Below, in pieces: positions 1 through 8,628 of a DNA stretch of 19,539 nt; position 1 is the stretch's first letter, and each line of letters begins with the position of its first letter. Location: assembly GCA_900551645.1 (NCBI GenBank), contig URWP01000026.1, positions 1 through 19,539 of the forward strand, read 5' to 3'. This DNA is from an uncultured Bacteroides sp. GTDB lineage: Bacteria; Bacteroidota; Bacteroidia; Bacteroidales; Bacteroidaceae. The notes under the pieces are model-generated. The model saw only the letters and a program-made list of their open reading frames with translations. It was not told the DNA's origin and ran no database searches. The position numbers and the translations under genes were made by a program.

Positions 1-1669
1 CTAGCTGACGGCGGCGTTCCTCCTGCAATTTTCCCCGTTTATAGGCAATGCGTTGGGTGTTGCACCACAAACCGAGTTTCCCTTCCGTAATTGATGGCCA
101 GTCGTTTTCTTCCCGACGGAATTCAATCAGCCTCTCATACATAATCTGCCAGGGCTCCAGTTCTGCCAATATCTCTTCTATGCGCAGCCGTATGTCTGAT
201 AGGAAACCCGTCGTCAAAAAAGAGGTGTTTCCTTCGAATCCTTTGGGTGACGGAAGGAGAGATAGACGCTCCAAGTGGGGAGCCATCACATCATAAACCG
301 ATTTTCCTGAAAGATTGTTGACAAAATCCAAGACGACCGGCCGTTTTCCAGCCTCGGCATTTAGACAACGGCCCAATTGCTGCAAGGTAACGATATATGA
401 TTCTGTCCGTCTAAGGAATAAGACAGCATCCACACCTTCCACATGCAGTCCTTCTATCAGCATGTTGACGGAAAACAATACGTGCAGCCGGTCTGATTCT
501 TCTCGGAAAGCATCCAGTATCCGGCCGTTCTGCCGTTCACCTTGGGCATGATGGATCTCGAACGGAGTAATGGCACGTCCCGCTCGCGTGAGCCATCCGC
601 ATACTTCTGGCACCATCTGCTTCAAATCGGTGAGATCGCGACAGAATACCAGCAGCTTGCGTACGCTTGTCGGCAGGAACTTCCGGATGACTTCCGGTGC
701 CCCTAAAGCCTCTTTGAAATCCACACGTGCCAGATCCAGTTTCTTCTGTACCTTTTCTTTTCGTCCTTTTGAACAACCGCTGCGTTCCAACTTTCTTTGC
801 AGCCGGTCCAGTTCGTTGTCCAGCCCGTAAGCACTTTGTACCAGGATCGGCACTGGTAAGATATTGTAATACCAAGCTTGCGGCAAGGTAAGTTCATAAA
901 ACAAATTTCCTTCGAAATAAAGATCCACCGTATCGATCATTCCCTCCGGACGGATCGGCGTTGCCGACGTTCCCAGGACATAGGCACAGGGATTATTTTC
1001 TATCACATCCTGCAAGGCACTTCCCCAAATTTCCGCCCCGAAATGGTGGAATTCATCAATAAGAATATGATCTGCCCGTAACAACCCATTGTCCTCCCGG
1101 TTACGAATCAGTGACTGGAATGTCCGGTACGTCACTTGCGGAATGGAGAATCCGACGGCTTTCCGGATCTCATCCAGAATCGTGATGTTCGGAGCAAAGA
1201 CCAATATCTTTTCCTTTGCATGATCTGCGATATAGCGTGCCAGCAAATAGGATTTCCCTGTTCCGGTAGCCTGCACGACCGCACCGATACGGTGTTGTTT
1301 GAATCCCCGCATGATCGCCCTGTAAGCCGCTTCGTTATGCGGATAAAGCTCCACATGTCTTCCGGACAAGAGGCTTTCAATATAGCTTTCATCCGAAACG
1401 GTCAGCCCATGCAGTTCAAAGTCCAATGCTTCCGGCAGGAATCCGCCGTGTGCCACGATCCTGAAATATAGATTTCGATGCCCTTTACTTAGTGTAGAGA
1501 ACTTCTCGTAGAACAATTCAGCATCCGAGCGAGTCAAAGGACGTTCGTTTCGGACCTCCTTCACGATGGCATGTACCATTCCCGGCTTGAAGCCTATCCG
1601 TAGTCCCTCTTCGGATTCTGTTACCTGGAAGCCTAGACGGAGATAGCAATCTGTTAAAGACGATACCAT
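1..1669 (-). CDS. DEAD/DEAH-box helicase with helicase-associated domain (3' end beyond window)
   Basis: An uninterrupted minus-strand frame starts at the ATG at 1667-1669 and is still open at base 1, giving about 556 residues with the C-terminus missing. Superfamily 2 helicase motifs are in order: Walker A ATGTGKS near residues 134-140, motif II DEFHH near 205-209 (a DEAH variant), TSATP near 234-238, and a motif VI QQLGRCLN near 429-436. The last 40 residues visible carry a W/L-x-W/QR pattern (LGLWCNTQRIAYKRGKL) typical of helicase-associated domains. It should use ATP to translocate on nucleic acid; the substrate cannot be read from sequence. It lies 25 bases downstream of a truncated integrase and is not a polysaccharide gene, so it probably marks the edge of the locus or of an old mobile island. 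The frame is clean throughout, unlike several genes to its right. Confidence 0.85.
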   Translation of the reverse strand, partial: MVSSLTDCYLRLGFQVTESEEGLRIGFKPGMVHAIVKEVRNERPLTRSDAELFYEKFSTLSKGHRNLYFRIVAHGGFLPEALDFELHGLTVSDESYIESLLSGRHVELYPHNEAAYRAIMRGFKQHRIGAVVQATGTGKSYLLARYIADHAKEKILVFAPNITILDEIRKAVGFSIPQVTYRTFQSLIRNREDNGLLRADHILIDEFHHFGAEIWGSALQDVIENNPCAYVLGTSATPIRPEGMIDTVDLYFEGNLFYELTLPQAWYYNILPVPILVQSAYGLDNELDRLQRKLERSGCSKGRKEKVQKKLDLARVDFKEALGAPEVIRKFLPTSVRKLLVFCRDLTDLKQMVPEVCGWLTRAGRAITPFEIHHAQGERQNGRILDAFREESDRLHVLFSVNMLIEGLHVEGVDAVLFLRRTESYIVTLQQLGRCLNAEAGKRPVVLDFVNNLSGKSVYDVMAPHLERLSLLPSPKGFEGNTSFLTTGFLSDIRLRIEEILAELEPWQIMYERLIEFRREENDWPSITEGKLGLWCNTQRIAYKRGKLQEERRRQL

Positions 1670-1694
1670 CCTATTTACTTACAAGTCAAAAAGT

Positions 1695-2003
1695 TCATTT
1701 GATTATTGTCCTTTGCTGTTTAAAGAGGGCTATCATATTACCCATTGTCAGTCGACCGGTAATATCTTCTGTTATAATCCGGTTCAAAAGCCGAAGATCC
1801 GCCTCAATTTGGACACGGAAACGACAGGACTCAGGATAATCATCCCGGATTGTCCTTGCTGTTTCATCCCAGGAAGAAGCTGACAAGTGAAGACGGGAAG
1901 AAAACTCCATACGCCGGTTGTGCCCTTTGTAGATACGGTAATAAATTGTACCACGCTCGGGATTTTTCTTATTAGGTTCAAAACGGACAACAACAGTAGG
2001 CAT
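1695..2003 (-). pseudogene. Tyrosine-integrase arm-binding domain fragment
   Basis: This frame encodes about 102 residues from the ATG at 2001-2003; an in-frame ATG at 2054 is also possible. The sequence MPTVVVRFEPNKKNPERGT, followed by IYYRIYKGHNRRMEFSS and an ASSWDETARTI segment, resembles the N-terminal arm DNA-binding domain of Bacteroides tyrosine recombinases. Those proteins are normally around 400 residues; here the frame stops before any SAM-like core-binding domain or the catalytic R-H-R-Y residues. I read it as a decayed recombinase, either the remnant of an integrative element at the locus boundary or of a capsule-associated invertase. It cannot catalyse recombination alone. A natural stand-alone DNA-binding protein is a less likely alternative. 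The helicase begins 25 bases downstream on the same strand. Confidence 0.55.
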
Positions 2004-2025
2004 CCTTGTTACTTTTACAGCTGAT

Positions 2026-2239
2026 TTATATAGAGGAGTTTCCCTTATAATCAAAATTTGGGTAGGGTGATTTTTTCTTAAAAACGCTCACCAATCTGAG
2101 TATTTTCCCTGCATTATTTATATCCGCACTGGAAATATGGATAAATTCACTCATACTAGTATATGCTACCCAGAAATAGGAGAAAGTCCAAACAATAAAA
2201 GTTCCCAAAAGGAACACCCATACGCAGGAATTTTTTCAT
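2026..2239 (-). pseudogene. Possible small membrane protein, broken by one frameshift
   Basis: I do not recognise this gene and am unsure it is one. An ATG at 2237-2239, preceded by a purine-rich AAGGGGAA stretch, opens MKKFLRMGVPFG, which looks like a signal or anchor start but soon leaves its frame. The next frame continues as LLGTFIVWTFSYFWVAYTS, a hydrophobic helix, then a polar tail ending DYKGNSSI at 2026. Removing one base around 2208-2214 would join the two into a protein of about 70 residues with one N-terminal membrane segment. The evidence is the hydrophobic pattern and the plausible start only. Confidence 0.25.
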
Positions 2240-2491
2240 TTACCATTCCCCTTTTCTTCACACTAAAATCCAGAATCATATTGCAGACGGTTGCGGTCAA
2301 AATGCCTCTCATGCCCGTTCTCTTCCGAAGTTAGTGGTGACAACATATAGTAATCCTTGAATGTTATACACCCGTTTGAAATTAGAAACCGGACGAATCT
2401 GCATCTTCCTCGTTTTCCGCTTATAAAGCAGAATCATCATCACCTTAAAAAATATTAATAGTCTGATTTTCAGGTTTAATCTCACATCTTT
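2240..2491. other. Intergenic stretch at the downstream end of the capsule operon
   Basis: I see no gene I can support here. The minus strand has two short frames joined by an ATGA overlap: 2309-2440 (43 residues, basic start MMILLYKRKTRK) and 2166-2312 (48 residues). Neither has a convincing ribosome-binding site or a family I recognise. No clear rho-independent terminator follows wecB; the only hairpin-like element just after the stop is a four-base CTGA/TCAG stem, followed by an A+T-rich ATTAATATTTTTT stretch. Operon termination within this region is likely from position but not shown by the sequence. Confidence 0.3.
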
Positions 2492-3649
2492 TTATATTCT
2501 GTACAGCAATGCGTTCACAATACGTCCACAAGCAAGCCCGTCTCCATAAGGGTTCACTGCCTTGCTCATTTTTTCATAGGCGACTTTATCGTCAATCAAA
2601 ACAGATACTTCATTTACTATTCTGTTATAATCCGTACCTACCAGTTTTACCGTTCCTGCATCCAATGCTTCCGGACGTTCCGTTGTGTCGCGCATCACCA
2701 ATACCGGCTTACCCAGTCCTGGAGCTTCCTCTTGTATGCCACCGCTATCGGTTAATACTATAGTGGATTTTTCCATTAAATAGACAAAACTCAGATATTC
2801 TAAAGGTTCAATGAAGAACATGTTCCCAAAATCGGATAATTCCTCTCCAAATACGTCATGTATCGGTTTGCGCACATTTGGATTCAAGTGCATCGGATAA
2901 ACGAAGTCCACCTCCGGGTATTTTTTTGTCAAGTCTTTGATAGCAGTACACATATGGATGAATCCGTCACCGAAGTTTTCACGACGATGTCCCGTAATCA
3001 GCACCAGCTTCTTACCACCATTCAAACGGCTCACGTCATATCCGGCTTTTGCCAGTATCCCTACCAATTCACAATCCAACGCCTTGTCGCTCTTAATTTT
3101 ATCCACTACCCAATAAAGCGCATCAATTACCGTATTCCCGGTCACGATGACATTCCGATCGTCAATACCTTCCCGCATCAGATTGCTACGACTCAGTGGC
3201 GTAGGCGAGAAATGGTAGGTCGCCAGTCGTCCGGTCAAAAGTCGATTCATCTCCTCCGGCCATGGGCTATAGATGTTATGTGTACGTAATCCTGCCTCTA
3301 TGTGTGCTACCGGAATCTGTTGGTAGAAGGCCGACAGAGCAGCGGCAGTAGAAGTGGTCGTGTCACCGTGCACCAGCACTACATCCGGCCTTGCCTCTTT
3401 CAGTACATCACGCATACCTGTCAATACACGGGACGTCACGTCATATAAGTCTTGTCCCTGCTTCATAATGTTCAAGTCATAATCTGGACAAATATCGAAT
3501 ATATCCAATACCTGGTCCAGCATTTCCCGGTGTTGTCCGGTAACACATACTACAGTTTCCACCCGTTCTGGCTGTTTCTGGAATTCTTTCAGCGGAGCCA
3601 TCTTGATTGCCTCCGGACGGGTGCCGAAGACCAACATTACTTTCTTCAT
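2492..3649 (-). CDS. wecB: UDP-N-acetylglucosamine 2-epimerase (non-hydrolysing)
   Basis: This 385-residue protein is full length for the MnaA/WecB family. It converts UDP-GlcNAc to UDP-ManNAc in the cytoplasm, the first step to UDP-ManNAcA. Diagnostic segments are present in order: FGTRPEAIKMAPL at 8-20, HGDTTTS at 94-100, HIEAGLRT at 116-123 followed by PWPEEMNR, GNTVIDAL at 171-178, GHRREN at 220-225, LTDSGGIQEE at 299-308, then TTERPE and NPYGDG near the C-terminus. It is the last recognisable biosynthetic gene of the operon, 17 bases after the WbuB-like glycosyltransferase. Its partner wecC lies about 12 kb upstream on the same strand, so the ManNAcA pair brackets most of the repeat-unit genes. 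No catalytic motif appears damaged. Confidence 0.95.
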   Translation of the reverse strand: MKKVMLVFGTRPEAIKMAPLKEFQKQPERVETVVCVTGQHREMLDQVLDIFDICPDYDLNIMKQGQDLYDVTSRVLTGMRDVLKEARPDVVLVHGDTTTSTAAALSAFYQQIPVAHIEAGLRTHNIYSPWPEEMNRLLTGRLATYHFSPTPLSRSNLMREGIDDRNVIVTGNTVIDALYWVVDKIKSDKALDCELVGILAKAGYDVSRLNGGKKLVLITGHRRENFGDGFIHMCTAIKDLTKKYPEVDFVYPMHLNPNVRKPIHDVFGEELSDFGNMFFIEPLEYLSFVYLMEKSTIVLTDSGGIQEEAPGLGKPVLVMRDTTERPEALDAGTVKLVGTDYNRIVNEVSVLIDDKVAYEKMSKAVNPYGDGLACGRIVNALLYRI

Positions 3650-3666
3650 TGAATTATATTTTTACA

Positions 3667-4857
3667 TCAGATTGATTTTATAAAATCGTAACAGCGATAT
3701 ATCTGTTTGTTAAAATCGAATTCATTTTTTGCCATATCCAGGCAGTTCTTCGATATTGTGCTGTATTCTTCGTCAGGAAGGTTAATCAACTCAATAATAT
3801 TATTGTGTAATTGTTTGAAATCATGTGGCTTTGAAACCATTCCAAAATAATATTTCGATACGATCTCAGCCCCTTCTCCACCTCCACAAAACAGTATAGG
3901 TATGCCAATAGGTATGAGATCATATATTTTGGATGGCACTGCTCCTTTGATTGCTACGGTAAGTGGAACAATTGACGCATCGTATCTTGACAACTCTTCG
4001 GCGATTTGTTTTTTCTTTACATATCCATGATAATACACGAAACAACCGGGATGTTTATTTATATATTCTTTTATCTTTTCTGTCTGATTTCCACCACCAT
4101 ACAAGTGGAACTCAGCGCCAATAGACTGAAACGGAATATTCTCGATAATTGAATATATATCTTGTGCCACACCTAATAGTCCGGCATATACAATGCGAAA
4201 GGGCGTGTGCTTCCTTTTGGGTTGAGCAGCAACCGCATATTGCTGCAAATTACGGTATACAAACTTGTTTTTTGTCGAAGGAAATTGATTCACATGCCGG
4301 ATTATCTCTTCAGACTGACCGAAAATACCGTCTGCATTGCGATAAATATAACGTTCAATCCACGCGAAAATATCATATATCTTCCCACCTTCACGCATTG
4401 CTCCAAGCTCAACAGCAGAAAGTGGCCATAAATCGGATATGTTCACAAGAGTCTTGCGCCCGAATATTTTTTTGAAAAGCGTGATGGCCGAACCAGCCAC
4501 TGGTAGTGGAGGGCTTTGGATGATCACCCTATCGTAACCCTGGATCTTCTTTATCTTAAAAGCAAACAACCATAACATGGTCGCAAATGACATCATACTT
4601 ACCGCTCGCTTAAAAGGATTCTTGGACACGGTTGCATAAGTCCAATATCTATACACGTTTATGCCATTAATCTTTTCTTTTTTTGACAAACGGCCTCTAT
4701 AACCCTCGAATATTTGTCCTTGAGGGTAATTCGGCAAACAAGTTAACACATCCACTTCCGCTCCCTGACTTTTCAGCCCTTCAGCCATATTGGTTATACG
4801 GGAAGGAGCAGCCCCAAGCTCGGGAGAATAGTAGAACGACACAATTAAAATCTTCAT
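3667..4857 (-). CDS. WbuB-like family-4 glycosyltransferase
   Basis: A 396-residue GT-B glycosyltransferase. The N-terminus MKILIVSFYYSPELGAAPSR, then LTCLPNYPQG at 38-47 and a nearby EGYRGR, is characteristic of the WbuB branch of family 4, whose studied members transfer an N-acetylated amino sugar such as FucNAc to a lipid-linked acceptor. The C-terminal half has a nucleotide-sugar-binding pattern (GGGEGAEIVSKYYFG). It lacks long hydrophobic helices apart from one short segment near 90-105, so it probably works at the cytoplasmic membrane face. It starts 3 bases after the heparinase-like gene stops and ends 17 bases before wecB, so co-transcription is clear. The actual donor sugar cannot be read from sequence; UDP-ManNAcA made by the flanking WecB/WecC is one candidate. 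Confidence 0.85.
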   Translation of the reverse strand: MKILIVSFYYSPELGAAPSRITNMAEGLKSQGAEVDVLTCLPNYPQGQIFEGYRGRLSKKEKINGINVYRYWTYATVSKNPFKRAVSMMSFATMLWLFAFKIKKIQGYDRVIIQSPPLPVAGSAITLFKKIFGRKTLVNISDLWPLSAVELGAMREGGKIYDIFAWIERYIYRNADGIFGQSEEIIRHVNQFPSTKNKFVYRNLQQYAVAAQPKRKHTPFRIVYAGLLGVAQDIYSIIENIPFQSIGAEFHLYGGGNQTEKIKEYINKHPGCFVYYHGYVKKKQIAEELSRYDASIVPLTVAIKGAVPSKIYDLIPIGIPILFCGGGEGAEIVSKYYFGMVSKPHDFKQLHNNIIELINLPDEEYSTISKNCLDMAKNEFDFNKQIYRCYDFIKSI

Positions 4858-4860
4858 ATT

Positions 4861-6414
4861 TTATGCCTGAAATATTTGATACGTTAAATTTCTGCAAAAT
4901 ACTATTTTTATCGTCTTAGAAGGTTCTAGTCGATTGTATTCTACTGATACAAAATCATTTATAATTTCTATGGAATTTGCACCAGATACAGCGATATTAG
5001 CCCTGTTGGTTCTTATTTCAGTTGACGATATGGCAAGGACCTCAATATCGGGTGCGAAATGAATATAGCTGATACATTCTGTCATATTATTGCCGACAAT
5101 CTTATCATTTATTGTAAACACATCATCGTTAATAGTGAATTTCCGTTGATGTATACATCCTTTAAAACCATCGTGCTCTGCCATAATTTCATTTTCGGTA
5201 TCGGATAGTACTCTTACTTTAGCTCTTTTACCCATACGGAAACCTCCCCACACCTCGCTAGAATCCTTGTTGCCGACAGTTACGGTGTTATGAGCTGACG
5301 TACTTCGTTCGTACTGCCTTCTTGCAGTCTTGTTGTAGGTAGAAATACCTGTATCAACAACAAACGGTCTGCAATCAATTCGCAATTCATAATTAAACGT
5401 ATCGGCATGACTATGCCCCGGCTGATAGGTCGCAGTAATATTACCCACATCCACAACTGCCTCCAAATGTGTTGAACAAAGCTTCCTATAGCCACATTCT
5501 TTCATAGGCAAAGGGGTCCATTCCAACTTCAATCTTTTGGCGTATGCTCTCAATTCGGAAACTGTCGGTGCTATCCCATATGCCGAATCATTAAGTAAGG
5601 GAATCGTATCGTCTTTCCACACGATGCTCTCCAAATGCCCCAACATCCTTACCACATACAGTTTCAAAAGCTCACACATTTTCTCATGACCTCTATTAAT
5701 CGAGGCATTATAGCAATCCAATAACCTATCGAGCAAAATGCAGTGATACATCGGTGATTGCTCGTAATGTGAGCCATCAGGCAAAATCTGTTCATCAAGC
5801 TCTTTATACAACAGACAGGATGCCTTGTCATACATTTTTTTATCGGAAAAATAAATTGAAGCGATAAACAAAGCGTAAGCATCTTCTAAAAGATGGTTGC
5901 CAAGCAGTTGGTATTCCAGTTTCCGTTCGAGCAATTTACATTGCGCATAAAGGGAATCGTTCCACCGTTGCAACCGATTGCTCTCCACTTTTTTATGATG
6001 CCTGCCGATAAACTTGATCCAGTTGATGCTTCGCAGTGCGATAGGATAAGGATCAAGACCGATCCTGTTTGTTGGCAAATCAGTTATAAACCGTTCAACC
6101 CATTCTGAACCTTGTTCAAAAGTCATGTCAGGTTGCAACAACCAATCCATATAATTCAGATTGTATGCCCAAAGCATCCCATGACTAACATCATTCCATG
6201 ACTTAAAATCCCCTATAAGATTTAGGAATGTAAATGTCTTGGGTACATTGTAACAATACCACTTTGCGATAACTGAGACCATCCGCAATGAAGATTGCCG
6301 GGGAACATTATATTCCATCAACTTATGAGAAAATAGTCTATAATATAATTGATAATAGATTTGTTTTAACCGAAGATGTTTAATTGTATTGACAATAAGA
6401 ATATTATTAGCCAT
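4861..6414 (-). CDS. Heparinase II/III-fold protein of a polysaccharide locus
   Basis: A 517-residue protein with an alpha-helical N-terminal half and a C-terminal heparinase II/III-like (alginate-lyase-type) domain. Family landmarks are GNHLLED at 172-178, DGSHYEQSPMYH at 213-224, GHSHADTFNYEL at 333-344, DTGISTYN at 354-361 and STSAHNTV at 371-378, which include the expected Asn/His/Tyr residues of the lyase active site. There is no signal peptide, so the protein should be cytoplasmic, unlike the secreted glycan-degrading lyases of Bacteroides. Uronic acid is plausibly in this polymer, since WecC makes UDP-ManNAcA, so an editing or quality-control lyase, or a protein recruited for another step, is possible; this is inference. 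It is closely spaced with both neighbours (3-5 bases). Confidence 0.85.
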   Translation of the reverse strand: MANNILIVNTIKHLRLKQIYYQLYYRLFSHKLMEYNVPRQSSLRMVSVIAKWYCYNVPKTFTFLNLIGDFKSWNDVSHGMLWAYNLNYMDWLLQPDMTFEQGSEWVERFITDLPTNRIGLDPYPIALRSINWIKFIGRHHKKVESNRLQRWNDSLYAQCKLLERKLEYQLLGNHLLEDAYALFIASIYFSDKKMYDKASCLLYKELDEQILPDGSHYEQSPMYHCILLDRLLDCYNASINRGHEKMCELLKLYVVRMLGHLESIVWKDDTIPLLNDSAYGIAPTVSELRAYAKRLKLEWTPLPMKECGYRKLCSTHLEAVVDVGNITATYQPGHSHADTFNYELRIDCRPFVVDTGISTYNKTARRQYERSTSAHNTVTVGNKDSSEVWGGFRMGKRAKVRVLSDTENEIMAEHDGFKGCIHQRKFTINDDVFTINDKIVGNNMTECISYIHFAPDIEVLAISSTEIRTNRANIAVSGANSIEIINDFVSVEYNRLEPSKTIKIVFCRNLTYQIFQA

Positions 6415-6419
6415 TTGAT

Positions 6420-7475
6420 TTAGTGCATTATAATTTCAAGTATGCGTTTATTCGTCTTATCAGATTCAAACTCTTCTTCAAATTTCTTCAAGGCATTCCC
6501 TGAATATTGAGAATAGTTTGTTGCGTTAATCGATAAGATAGCTTGTTTTATCGCATCTACATCACCGGGAATTACTAAACGACCATTGTAACCGTCTTCT
6601 ACGATTTCAGGTATTCCACCTGCATAGGTTGATACGCAAGGAATGCCTACAGACATAGCTTCGATGATAATGCCCGGGTAGCCCTCGCGATAAGAAGGTA
6701 ATAGCAGTAAATCATATTCTACTAAAGTTTTTAAAACCTGTTCGGAAGAGACAACCCCATGGTATGTTATTCCGCTTTCGTTGAAGTTGATATTGCGATA
6801 TTTATCCTCTTTTATCTCACCATATATATCAAGGGTATAATTCGAAGGTAACAGTTTGGATACCGCTATAAGATCTTCTATCCCTTTTTCTTTGTTGATA
6901 TGCGACATGAAAACACATCTGCCATGAAAGTCTGAGGGGTTCTTTCGTATTGTTGAAGCTTTACGCACATTAGGGAACCAATGTATATTGTCACTCTTTC
7001 CTATTAACTGTTGTAGGTGTGTAATACCCTGTTGGGTTTCAAAGAATATCAAGTCTGTTTGTCTGATAGCATCAAGTGCCCGTTGTAATTGGGTTTGACC
7101 AATTTTCTTTATGTAGAACTCAAATGAACCTCCGAATTTACGTAGTACGACTTTTTTGTGTGCCAAACGAGCTATTTTGCTCAATAATGGGAAATAATAA
7201 ATTGTACCATGATCAGAAAAATTGAACATTACAATATCGCACCCAAACAGTCTCCACAAAAATGCCGGGAAAAAGTATGAATAATTGCGCCACATACTAC
7301 GCTGGCGAGTGCGAAGATTTGAATACCGGTTGTTTTGTACAAACCTATATTCATATTCAGACTGAGAGGCTAGATAGTCAAGATAGTTTTTCATCAACAC
7401 CGTCGCACCTCCATAATTCAATAAGTTGCTCTCATCGGGAATTGAGCCTACAACGAGTAATTTTTTCCGTTTCAT
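6420..7475 (-). CDS. Family-4 glycosyltransferase
   Basis: I place the start at the ATG at 7473-7475, giving 351 residues beginning MKRKKLLVVGSIPDE. This ATG overlaps the TGA of the preceding gene as ATGA, a translational-coupling arrangement; a longer start at 7520 would intrude into that gene. The N-terminal NYGGATVLMKNYLDYL resembles the glycine-rich acceptor loop of GT-B enzymes. The C-terminal domain has the family E-x7-E motif in SYREGYPGIIIEAMSVG (Glu264 and Glu272) followed by AGGIPEIVEDGYNG. It should add one sugar of the repeat unit at the inner membrane face. Donor and acceptor are unknown. It ends 5 bases before the heparinase-like gene. Confidence 0.9.
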   Translation of the reverse strand: MKRKKLLVVGSIPDESNLLNYGGATVLMKNYLDYLASQSEYEYRFVQNNRYSNLRTRQRSMWRNYSYFFPAFLWRLFGCDIVMFNFSDHGTIYYFPLLSKIARLAHKKVVLRKFGGSFEFYIKKIGQTQLQRALDAIRQTDLIFFETQQGITHLQQLIGKSDNIHWFPNVRKASTIRKNPSDFHGRCVFMSHINKEKGIEDLIAVSKLLPSNYTLDIYGEIKEDKYRNINFNESGITYHGVVSSEQVLKTLVEYDLLLLPSYREGYPGIIIEAMSVGIPCVSTYAGGIPEIVEDGYNGRLVIPGDVDAIKQAILSINATNYSQYSGNALKKFEEEFESDKTNKRILEIIMH

Positions 7476-8569
7476 TTCTTTATTCCTTTCTCGAAAAGTC
7501 TTACGTAGTTGCGAGCACATTCGTACATACTGAATGGACCATAAGTGGCAAGAGCTTTTTGCTTCATGTCTTTAAGCTGTACATCAGTGAGGAATAGAAA
7601 TCTCTTTACCGTTTTGTAATAAGATTCTTCACCGATACCGTCACTCAGAAAACCGTTTTCACCGTTGTGTACCACATCTACTATACCGCCCACAGGTGTG
7701 CATACCGGTATACAGCCAACACCAATAGCCTCTATCAACGAAATAGGCATCCCCTCATACGAGGAACAAAGTGCATAAGCATCTCCCATTTTAAGGTATT
7801 CAAGCGGATTGTGCAGTTCTCCAAGTAATTGTATTGCTTCATCGTTGTACGAACGCAATTCCGCGGTCATCTGTGCATCACGTTCACCTCCGATAAACAA
7901 TACAGTGAGGTCGTATCCTTCCCGTTTTAACCGCATTACCACACGTGCCAAGAGAGTTTGCCGTTTCACAGGGTCAATACGTGCGAGACTTATCAGTACT
8001 CGCGTCTTATTTGTATGTCTATACTGTTTAAATTGTTCCTTGACCTCGTCTGAAACAAGCATACCAGCATCCACATTGCGCCCATTGAAAATCATAGGAG
8101 CATCCATTCCATAATATTTTCGGAAGCTATGTAGTGATTCGGCGGAAATGGTAATGGGTGTAATCCACCCATGATGAAAACAGAACTTCCGCATTCCGCT
8201 GCTGATAAAGGAGCCTCCGGCTTCTTTATCGGAATGCACTGTATGACAGTGCATAACGCCATTCTTTCGCATGATTGCGAAAGCAATATACATAATAGCA
8301 CGCAAATGCGTGTGCACCACATCAGGCTTTTCTCTACGGATATATCTATATACTCTAAATAACAAACCGATGTCAAGTCCCATCCGTTTGTTCATCGATA
8401 CCACCCTTACATTATTCGATACCTCTTTCAAATAGAAATCCACCTTGTCAAGTGAGTGCAAAACCATCAATGTCACATCATGTTCTTTCGACAACTCATT
8501 GCACAAGTCAACCACAAACCGCTCTCCGCCGCCACTGCTAAGTTGAGGAATTATTTCTAAGATTTTCAT
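7472..8569 (-). CDS. Family-4 glycosyltransferase
   Basis: A 365-residue GT-B enzyme with an intact two-domain layout. The N-terminus MKILEIIPQLSSGGGERFVV carries the glycine-rich loop common in capsule family-4 transferases; KPDVVHTHLR at 81-90 follows. In the C-terminal domain SLARIDPVKRQ begins the nucleotide-binding half, and SSYEGMPISLIE at 269-280 holds the E-x7-E pair (Glu272, Glu280), followed by VGGIVDVVHNGENG. It likely transfers a nucleotide-activated sugar to the growing lipid-linked repeat unit. It is 59 bases downstream of the polymerase gene, and its stop overlaps the start of the next glycosyltransferase by 4 bases. Substrate is not readable from sequence. Confidence 0.9.
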   Translation of the reverse strand: MKILEIIPQLSSGGGERFVVDLCNELSKEHDVTLMVLHSLDKVDFYLKEVSNNVRVVSMNKRMGLDIGLLFRVYRYIRREKPDVVHTHLRAIMYIAFAIMRKNGVMHCHTVHSDKEAGGSFISSGMRKFCFHHGWITPITISAESLHSFRKYYGMDAPMIFNGRNVDAGMLVSDEVKEQFKQYRHTNKTRVLISLARIDPVKRQTLLARVVMRLKREGYDLTVLFIGGERDAQMTAELRSYNDEAIQLLGELHNPLEYLKMGDAYALCSSYEGMPISLIEAIGVGCIPVCTPVGGIVDVVHNGENGFLSDGIGEESYYKTVKRFLFLTDVQLKDMKQKALATYGPFSMYECARNYVRLFEKGIKK

Positions 8570-8628
8570 TCAGATTGTTTTTTAATTTTTTTATTGTGAT
8601 CCTAATACGTGTAAACTAACGAAACATG

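Noticed and set aside
2066..2092. Hairpin GGTGA...TCACC with an inner T5/A5 stem, considered as a terminator
   Set aside because: The stem is interrupted and no T-run follows on either strand, and it falls within the overlap of short frames. Not convincing as a rho-independent terminator.
2858..3289. Plus-strand open frame of 143 codons
   Set aside because: It is antisense to the well conserved wecB; no motif or start signal supports it.
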